From the NCBI GenBank assembly GCA_019633425.1, contig WSUB01000092.1:62001-126000 (forward strand): a stretch of 64,000 nucleotides of DNA, in the 5' to 3' direction. The first letter of the stretch is position 1. Each line of letters starts with the position of its first letter. A program made the translations under genes and the position numbers. This stretch comes from Tulasnella sp. 424. Lineage: Eukaryota > Basidiomycota > Agaricomycetes > Cantharellales > Tulasnellaceae. A model generated the notes under the pieces. That model did no database searches, was not told the DNA's origin, and saw only the letters and a program-made list of their open reading frames with translations. Shown piece after piece: positions 56,001-64,000 of this stretch.

Positions 56001-58034
56001 AACGGCTGAAAGAGGCTGAGACTCAAAAGAAGAAGTTGGAGCAGGAGGAGAGGGAGCGTCAAAAGAAGGAACGTGAAGACAAGGAGAAACAGAGGGAGAA
56101 GGAACGCGTGGAGAAAGAACGCCAGAAGAAGCTCGAGGCGGAGAAAGCTGCCGCAGAAGCTGAACGTCAAGAGGCTTTGCGAAAAGAGAAGGAGGAGAAG
56201 GTGAGTTTGACAAGTGTCCTTTCGAACGGATCCTGATAGTAGGGTCGGTCGGCAGGAACGCAAGGAACGCGAGGCTGCTGCAGCTAAAAAGGCTGCAGAG
56301 GACAAAGAGAAGGCGGCCGCGGCGTCGGCGGCAGCAGCAGCAGCGGCGGCAGCAGCGACGGCAGCGGCGGCTACGACATCAACCCCAACGGCATCTCCCG
56401 CCAAAGCGTCTGCATCCGCTCAACCTCCAATCCAGCCTGCTCAACGTGGCAATCAGCGAGCAAACGGCTCGGCGCAAGGTAAGAAGGGCCAGCAACAGAA
56501 ACCGCAACTTGCTCCAATTCCTGCCCCTACTCCAACAGCACCATCCAATGGACCGCCTACAATCCTTACTCGCCCCCCGCCAACTCCTTCGGCCATTCCT
56601 ATCCAGACGGCGCAACAACAGCGACTACCTCCGCCTCCAGCTTCACCGGCAGGTCCCATTGGGAGACGTGCTACTGCTCCTTCACTGAGCATCGGAATGC
56701 AGTCTCAGCCGCAATCCGGGCCCAGCTCTGGGCACCTACCTCCTCTTGGACCACCTTTCCAAGGCCCTGTTCCTGGTAGTATGTACGGACCTCCTTCACC
56801 AGCAAGCATGTCGTTTGGCAACGGCGGGTCGTCGATGCCGTTTGGTGGACTTCCGCCTCAGCAAGCAGGACCATCTGTGCTTCAACCGTCAGCAGTCCCT
56901 CGTGGTTTCGGACAGCAGGGCGTCATGCAGCCTGGAGGACCTTCAGGAAACGCTATGGACTATCTCCCAAATTCGACTCCTTTCCCGACTGGACCTCCAC
57001 CTCCGATTGGCCCCCCTTCTGCAAATCGTGTGAGCCCAGGACCTAATATGGGCGGACCATCACAGACACCTATGATGTCGCCGGGACCTATGGGCGCTAT
57101 CGGGTCTGGTTTCTCTCCTGGTCCAAGGACCGCACACAGTCGACGGTCTTCGATCGATCCCATTGGAAGCAGGAACCCACCAGTACCTCCTCCTGGGTTT
57201 GGGGCGATTACTCGACCGATCGCACCCATTGGGACGAAGCCACTGGGTGTTATTGGGCCATCTTCCGGATCAGCTTCGGCATCGAGTTCGTTGGCACCTG
57301 GAACTCCTGTAACGATCAACGGACAATTATTCGGTGGCTCGAGCAAACTGGACGGGGAGGAGATCAAAGGTTCACCGGGACGGAGAACTGACTCTCCGGA
57401 GAGATTGGGAAGCTCGGCTTTGGTGGATCCTACTGATGAGCCCATACCTTTGTTGAACACATCAAGGAGGGGGACTGGATTCTGGAGTGCTTCTGATCTG
57501 TACGTTCTCTTGCCTCGTTGTCCTTCCGACACTAACCCCAAATGTGTTGGTAGCAGCAGCAAGTCCCCTATGGCCACTTCAAGCCCTGGTTGGAACGCTT
57601 TCGCCCCAGGTCCGCTTCCTATTCAACCTCCTTCAGGCCCTTCACCTTGGAGCCTCCCCACACCATCGTCGGTTGCACCTGGGTCGGGTTGGCCATCGGC
57701 CGGCGGAGCTCCTGGTAGTGGTAGAGGCGCACCGTTTAGTCCAATTGGAGGCCCTCCAGGTCCCATCGGACATTCAAGTACAAGTGGTCCCGGTCCCATT
57801 GGCCCACCCAGTGCGAACCTAGGGGGGCCCGGTCCCATTGGTCCACCTCCTGGGATGGGAGGAGGACTAGGAGCGATTGGCACGCCTTTCCTTGGTGGTT
57901 CCGGACCTTTTGGAAATCCGAATCCTTTCGGGGGACCGCCGTTTGGTGCAATTGGGAGTGGGCTACTTGGTGGGGGACCTGGTGCGGGAGTAATTGGAAG
58001 TCCGGCTACTGGAGGTGGAAACTCGTCCTCGTAA
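53047..58034 (+). CDS. NST1: Stress response protein NST1
   Basis: Exons 53047-54545, 54602-55062, 55247-55455, 55508-55725, 55783-56200, 56256-57499 and 57554-58034 give 1509 aa. It begins with a Lys-rich segment ([14 protein letters not shown]). A conserved block about 440-500 includes [20 protein letters not shown] and [10 protein letters not shown], then [15 protein letters not shown]. Acidic runs follow, then [20 protein letters not shown] and a long charged coiled coil of about 200 residues (Lys/Glu/Arg). The C-terminal 500 residues are Pro/Gly/Ser-rich. This order (basic start, Cys pair, acidic, EEGRRMF block, coiled coil) is that of fungal NST1, linked in yeast to salt tolerance and RNA-granule behaviour. 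The last intron is 54 bases and open in frame. Confidence 0.88.
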
Positions 58035-59289
58035 TTTTAATATTCCAAGAGGTAGGCGATTTCCTTTTTCATCTCTGTTTTGAATGCTCGTACTCCCTCA
58101 TATTTTGGAGTCATTTCTTTCGCTCGCTCGTTTCTCATCGTGCATTGTTTCATCGACCCACACACTCGCTGTTGATTTTCAATTTTTTCTTGCGTCTGCT
58201 TCTTTGTCATTTAGTTTTACACTTTGTCTTATCTTGATTGAATGCTGCGAATGTGAGTGAACATTGGTGTGCCGACTTTCGTGGAGCAGACTCCGGGGCC
58301 CGCAGAGTCGTCACAAAGTGGCAGTGTAGCTTCGAATTTTGTGAAAGTTGGAGTGCGGCGATTATGATTAGGACTCGGTCTTGGGAAATGCCGATCAATG
58401 AACACGTCGCCAAAGGGTCAGTGGGTGGTGTACCTGGCCGAACTTGGCAGCTTTTCCGCCCGAACAGAATGCCGCCTACAGGGAAGCTCTATGTTATTGC
58501 GCAATACCCGAGGCTGAGCGATGGGCGAGGACTGGGAACAACCGGCGGTAAAGGCATTGCCCGCCGACATAACGAGACAGCGTCTCGTAAGCCGCAGTCA
58601 TGGGCAGAATATTGTTCCTGCACCACAGTTTGAATTTTGGTTGCGACGGCGATGGCAGTCGAGATGACAAGAGGCTTGGCGATGAAGTGCCCAAGACAAG
58701 GGGAAAGCCTCGGACTTTGCAACGTTGGAATGCGTGAAATCAGCGAATGTCATGGAATTAGGGCGAAGCTTGCAAGTCGGGGGATAAGCCACTCGTTGCC
58801 CGGAGAGAAGCCCGGTCAGTCTCCAACAAGCCATCGTCACGAGCAACACGCACGTACAGTGGTGAAGTAAAGTGTAAAGTCGTATGACTGCAAAGAGTGT
58901 GATTTGGAAGTTGGGAGGGCAGATAGGCAGTGCAAATTCCATGAGGATGTTATCTGTTCAAAGTCTCTCTCTGCATTGGGCCTTGGCGGAGTGAGCTGGA
59001 TTGGTGCAAGTGATGTTACTGGGGGCACTGCGAGACAGGCAAAGGAGTGGAGGGTTGTAGCGCTTAAAATGTGGATGGGACCCTGTGCCGACAGACGGAG
59101 ATATACGGACGCCGCTAGCCACAGATCAAGAGAGAGCCAGTTCACGTTCCAACACTTTCTCTTCCACCCTTCACTCCTCTTCCCCCCCCCCCTTCTCTAC
59201 AACCAGCTGCATTAGAGTACGCTGTTCTCCCCCTGCCATCACAACCAACACTCGGTCTATCAACCAACCACCGCGCTCTTCTCAAGGCC
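58035..59289. other. Intergenic region, 1.25 kb
   Basis: T-rich 3' flank of NST1 to about 58220, then unique sequence, and a C/T-rich leader with a run of ten C near 59186-59195 before the Rho gene. Open frames (58238-58633 plus; 58598-58942 minus) have no domain. No gene supported. Confidence 0.5.
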
Positions 59290-60573
59290 ATGTCTTCTTC
59301 CGTCCAAGCAGTGAGCACCACTAAATGAGCATCCCACTCCAACAACCTCCGTTCACTCACGCAAAACATCCATTTCCTCAGATTCGCAGAAAGCTCGTCA
59401 TCGTAGGCGACGGCGCATGCGGCAAAGTGCGCTTCCTTCTCTCCTTGTGCGCGTATAGGGATTTTCGTTGGCTGACTGCGGTCCGTTGCACCCGCCAACT
59501 AGACGTCCCTCCTCTGCGTCTTTGCAATGGGAGAGTTCCCCAAAGACTATGTGCGTGCCTTGTTCTCTCTCCCCTGTCCCATCCGCTTACCCGCTATCTC
59601 AAACAGGAACCAAGTACGCACACAGGCTTATACACTCTATATATACCGCGCGTGGCCGCTCACTCCAAGCACATTCTAATTTTGGCAATATCCCTCCGTC
59701 GTAACCCCCTTTGCACTTTCCCTTGCCACCGCCTATTCTCCCTATTATAGCAATTTTTGAAAACTACGTCGCCGAGATTCGATTAGACGGCAAACCCGTT
59801 CAACTCGCTCTGTGGGACACTGCGTACGTCATCGATGGTTCTTTTTTCGCGCAAACCTATTCGGGATCTTTCCTCCCGTGCCAAGCCTTGGCTGACACCA
59901 CCAATTTTTGTCATTGTCCCTTTCTGATCATCTAGAGGTCAAGAGGAATACGAGGTGGGCTTAACTCCCGGCATGCGAATCAACGACCCCCTAACTCTTT
60001 TTTTCAGCGCCTACGACCGTTATCTTACTCAAAAGCCCACGTTATCCTAATCGCGTTCGCTATCGACACACCGGACTCTCTCGAAAACGTCACCGTCAAG
60101 GTACGCCCCTTTTTTCCCTTGCACTAACATCGAGTCTCACTAATCTCTTTGTTCCCCAGTGGATTGAAGAAGTCCGCTCGATATGCGGACCTAGCGTCCC
60201 CGTTATCCTCGTAGGCTGCAAGGCGGATTTACGACCAGCCGATGCACCTCACTCTTCAGCAGACTGGGCAACCTTGCCATACGTCCCCAAGGCAAGGGGT
60301 GAACAAATCGCACAAGAAATTGGCGCTAGGGCTTACAAGGTGAGACACGCCCGTTCAATCTTGGTTGGAGTTTGGCTAAATGATGCGCTGCCACAGGAAT
60401 GCTCCGCTCTACGAACAGATGGTGTCGACGACGTATTCGAGGCCGCAACAAGAGCGAGCATGCTCGTAAGAGGAGATGGAGCTGGCACCACGAACGCCAA
60501 GAGAAAGAGCATCGGCTCTGGCGGAAACGGAGCTGGCGAACATGGCGGAGGGGGATGCTGTGTCGTCTGTTAA
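59290..60573 (+). CDS. Rho-family small GTPase
   Basis: Nine exons (59290-59310, 59382-59426, 59503-59550, 59607-59613, 59751-59823, 59936-59954, 60008-60100, 60160-60339, 60397-60573) give 220 aa. G1 is GDGACGKTSLL; the switch I effector region is [14 protein letters not shown]3 is [20 protein letters not shown]4 is VGCKADLR; G5 is [18 protein letters not shown] Rho insert region ([16 protein letters not shown]) is present. The C-terminus is a Gly-rich hypervariable region ending GGGGCCVVC: a CaaX box with an extra adjacent Cys that may be palmitoylated, and no strong polybasic stretch right before it. Rho GTPases direct polarity, wall synthesis and actin at the plasma membrane. Which Rho subfamily it is cannot be set from sequence reading alone. 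Exon 4 is a 7-base micro-exon. Confidence 0.92.
59607..59613 (+). other. 7-base micro-exon in the Rho GTPase gene
   Basis: The sequence gaaccaa lies between a caaacag acceptor and a gtacgc donor. It encodes E-P and the first base of Thr of switch I (YEPT); the effector-loop Thr that binds magnesium and GTP is completed across the junction. Skipping it would shift the frame. Confidence 0.85.
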
Positions 60574-60999
60574 AAACCACACGACCCTCTTTGTGTCTCA
60601 TTGTTTATGCCATGTCTCATGAATGGTTGTTACAGCGCCTCCGCCCGCCGAGGGAGTTTCGCTATCTTCGCCTGTACGTTTCCCCGTTTACTGCTCTCGT
60701 TCCTTTTTTCTCTTTATCACTCGATCATACACCCTTGCGGACTCTCCTTTTTCTCTCCACACACCTTGTCATTCTTGGTGTTAGCATCTCATCCTCTCCA
60801 TCACTAATCCGCCCTCCTTCGCCCATGCATGCCACCCTCGTTCCCTGACATCTAGATACTCATGCTAACGTACGTATATACATTTCTCAATATGGACTTT
60901 TCTGGTCGTTAGTAAAGAGGTTGTGCGTACGCTTCACACCAGCACGTTTTGGGTATTTGCGATGTATTTTGGTATACATAAAAAGCAGGTGCATGCACA
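60574..60999. other. Convergent 3' ends of Rho and P4-ATPase genes
   Basis: 426 bases between the two stops, T-rich on the plus strand. No further gene seen. Confidence 0.5.
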
Positions 61000-63900
61000 T
61001 TAAGCGAGCTTTGTGTATGTAGCGGGTCTTAATCTACTTCGGGCAAACTTGATGAGATAGAGAGGGAACGAGCTGATGGCAACAATCAAGGCCACTTTCC
61101 AAGCGAAACGGGTCGTTATGACAAAGGACAGGTCTAAAAGCGTCTCGGGTCAACAAACCGGTGAAACGAGGGTCCAAGGGAAAGAACACTCACCAAAGTA
61201 CTCTGGCAAAAATGCCATGCTAACCATGTACAGGAACAAAGTCACAATCTCGGCCGCAATCATGTAGATGTGCCTATACATGCGGCCAATAAGTTCCTGG
61301 CATTCGTCCCAGGAGAGAGAACAGCTTACCAAGTTGTGATCTCCAACGCCACCATGATCAATTCGTTGACGATGAGTGCAGTGAACGAGATGGCAACGAT
61401 GTTGAGGAATTCGTTCTCAAACAGCACCAGGGACATGATCATAATTGCTCCACCTAGTAACCTGTGATCAACACGCCAACATAAAGTGCCTTTCTTGGAG
61501 CCACCTACCCTGGTATAAACTGATCATTAACCAGGTGAAGAATGTTTTGAAAGACAGCGAGCGACCCTGCAGCACCCAGTGTCAGGCCCTCGATCGACCA
61601 CAAACCTACTGAACACGCACCTTGGTCAATTCCTTGTACAGCTCAGGATAGAGCAGCGCCACGTCCTCATTCACATCTCTGTCCAGCACCAGCGAGAAGA
61701 CCGGAGCCATTGTATAGATCGTAGCGTAGCCAACCATCAACCAGCCTTGGTAGAGAGCGATGGGTGCAAAGTAGAAAATTGCGGAAAAAACGGCTTGCAT
61801 GACGGAGATGATGAGACCACGGTGAATAACAAACTGAGCGAGCTTGGCCGATCTCTTGTACGAATTTCGTCCATGCCACATCAGAAGCTTGGTGAGGAAA
61901 CTGAACTGGGTAACGGAAAAGTCGGCGGCGAGAGACGCCTGCTTCCCTTCCTTACCGACAATCCCCACACCTAAGTCCAAAGTGTGTCATTACTCGGCAA
62001 TTAGGGCACCCCAACCTTGCGAACTTACCGACATCTGCTGCTTGGATCATGCTAACATCGTTTCCGCCATCGCCGATGCAGCATACGCGCTTTTTGGTGT
62101 GATGGCGAATCAATCGCGCGACATCCGCTTTCTGGGTAGGAGAACATCGGCAGGCAACGACAGCAGGAAGCTGGGTGGCGATTTCGATGAACTCGACGCG
62201 GAAAAGGTCGAGACAAAGCTAAAGAACGAGCGACGTAAGCGCCCGGTGTGGGGAAGGGTGTTCATGGAAACGCGCCTGCAATGATTCTCCGTCGATCACC
62301 AAGCAGCAATCGGACTTCGATTGAAGGAATTCTAGTTCGTTCCGAACTTCGCTTGGAGTTTTCACTGCGGGAAGAATAAGCGCCGAACAGGGTTGCGTCC
62401 TTAACGAACCACGTACGTTTGGCCACCTGGTGGATATATTGGTTCCGCGCAACCAACTTCGTGGAGATCGCAATGCACGTTGCTGTCTCGGGCTTATCTC
62501 CGGTTAACATCCAGATCTTGATGCCCGCGTTCCGTAGCAACTCCAGGGTTGGCTTGACATCTTCCTGCAACTTGTCTTCGACACCGGTCAGACCGAGCAA
62601 CTCCAGGTTGCGTTCTAGACAGTCGACGACAACGGCGTTCATCGCTTCATTCCGTCCATCCAGTCTGACGCTTGCATCGTGATACCGCGCGCGGAACTCC
62701 TCGAATGCTTCGGTGCTGATCCGTTTCTTGCCCACAACCAACGTTCGCAAACCTTCCCTCGCCATATTAGCCGTCTCCTCTTCCAACCAGTCGTTGCGCT
62801 GCACGATTTTGGCCATAACTACGTCGGCACCCTTCTGAAGAAAGCTGATTTCTCCGCTGGCTTTATCCCGCACGACGATGCCCATCCGCTTCGACTCTGA
62901 CGTAAATGGGAATATTTCCAGAACCTCGAATGACAGAGTTGACCCGTCGGGTAATTGAAGATCTATTCGTGTGCGATCTCGGAAGACCAATGTAAGACCA
63001 ACGGACTCTGTCCACTGAACAATTGCCACTTCGTCGGGGGAGGATGCTTGATACGTGACGGTTCCGTCGTCGTTCGTAACCGGGGTGACGTTGTGGCATA
63101 GAGCGAGACTGAGGACTACATCCTTGACGCGAGAAGACATATCCCTCCGGCCACGACTGGCGAGCTGCGCTCCGGTCAGTAAGGAGGCTCGATTCTTTGC
63201 ACCTGAGAGTCCGGGATGTCATAAGTATCGCAGCGTTTTATGCCAACAACGACTCTTACTCTGTTCGGGAGAAACACCAAAAGCGATGGCTAATTGATGT
63301 GCCACCTCGTCCATGGAATCGTGACCGTAGGACATCGTGCCCATATGCAGTTTCCTCATTTCCATCTCTGCCGCGTAGATTCCATTAGCGCGAGAATTGG
63401 TCCTGAGATAATGGGGCGTACCGTTCTGGGTCAAAGTCCCCGTCTTGTCGCTGAGGAGGTACTCGATGCGGCCAAGCTCCTCAGGAAGGGTACTTGTTCG
63501 CACAATGGTGTTTGGAATTTCGTTGTCATTCATGATGTGATGTGCATAGAAAGTCTTTCCCATGTCAAGATTGACGCGTAAGCTGTAAAGAGAGTTCAGA
63601 GAGTAAGCTCGTAGGATGGGTTGGGAATGGCGAGCCGACCTACCTGATAGGGATAATTGAAGAAAACAGGATGAGGAATCTGAAAACGTAGATGTACCAC
63701 AGTCCTCGGAAACCATTAAGAGCAACGAGAGCTAGAGAAAGCGCAAAGGTGACGGCGCAAAGGATCTATGCGCACGGATTAAGATCAGACTTAGTTGGTC
63801 AACTTTGGTAGAATCGCAAACCTTTGCCAGACGGTTGATCTCTAAATCCAACAGACCTATCTTAGTCTCGGGATGGCTAGTGTTCATCACGGCACGGGTT

Positions 63901-64000
63901 TCTGGTCCGGTGTAGACTACAAAACCAACGGCAGATCCTGCAGCCAAGACGGTATTTGACCAGAGGACATTCTCCGCAGTAAGAGGTTCAACCTTTGGGA
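61000..64000 (-). CDS. NEO1: P4-ATPase phospholipid flippase, NEO1/ATP9 type (partial)
   Basis: The gene runs off the right edge, so the N-terminus is missing; the stop is TAA 61002-61000. From the edge inwards it shows [20 protein letters not shown], then [19 protein letters not shown], the phosphorylation site [11 protein letters not shown] (Asp codon at 63449-63447), [49 protein letters not shown] (about 62493-62510) and [16 protein letters not shown] (about 62040-62074). Membrane helices follow, ending [15 protein letters not shown]. The [13 protein letters not shown] context and short C-terminus fit the Neo1/ATP9A-B branch, which flips phosphatidylethanolamine and serine in Golgi/endosomes without a Cdc50 partner. 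Several small introns, including a 51-base in-frame one after TQN, interrupt it. Exon ends were not all fixed. Confidence 0.88.

Noticed and set aside
55634..56404. Long Leu/Ser-rich minus-strand open frames
   Set aside because: They are antisense to the Lys/Glu/Arg codon-rich coiled coil of NST1, whose reverse complement naturally reads Leu/Ser without stops. No domain and no start context.
1..64000. tRNA or rRNA genes
   Set aside because: I looked for the conserved T-arm (ggttcgaatcc-like) and cloverleaf pairing and found none that hold; a tRNAscan run would be decisive.

Overview
This is nuclear DNA of a filamentous basidiomycete (Agaricomycetes). Genes are broken by many short GT-AG introns of about 50-70 bases, and pyrimidine-rich 5' leaders are common. 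The families also fit: DUF6533 membrane proteins, Agaricomycete F-box/leucine-rich genes, fungal CBM1 modules, and DEF1, NST1, IML1 and ISH1 orthologues. A Ceratobasidiaceae (Rhizoctonia-like) origin is my guess from memory of similar proteins. No tRNA, rRNA, CRISPR array or intact transposon was seen. Exon coordinates below were read by hand. For every multi-exon model called intact, the exon lengths sum to a multiple of three.

Left part, 1-22 kb, is accessory and unstable. It holds a tandem pair of secondary genes at 1.3-6.6 kb (one intact, one decayed) that may belong to the P47/TULIP lipid-binding-like family. A seven-transmembrane DUF6533 gene assembled from 13 exons, three of them only 7-8 bases, lies at 8.3-10.2 kb. 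From 10.6 to 21.5 kb an F-box gene is followed by a four-unit tandem segmental duplication. Each unit carries the 3' tail of the F-box gene on the plus strand, a small secreted CBM1/Thr-rich gene on the minus strand, and a shared spacer. The CBM1 genes contain a conserved 3-base micro-exon inside the cellulose-binding module. The four copies differ in state: one dead, one full (182 aa), one frameshift-truncated (113 aa) and one short (97 aa).

Middle and right parts are mostly conserved housekeeping genes with a few F-box expansions. In order: DEF1-like CUE protein (RNA polymerase II turnover); PRP46/PLRG1 WD40 splicing factor; three tandem F-box paralogues (28.4-34.1 kb); an ISH1/MSC1 stress protein with seven Ish1 repeats; IML1/DEPDC5 (GATOR1/SEACIT, TORC1 control); UTP23 (small-subunit processome); another F-box gene; HPC2/ubinuclein (HIR histone chaperone complex); HMCES/YedK-type SRAP protein (abasic-site crosslinking); NST1; a Rho-family GTPase with a 7-base exon and a glycine-rich CVVC tail; and the 3' two-thirds of a NEO1/ATP9-type P4-ATPase flippase running off the right edge.

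The neighbours do not form a metabolic cluster. The notable biology is gene-structure evolution: micro-exons, tandem duplication and decay of secreted CBM1 proteins, and F-box gene birth and death.
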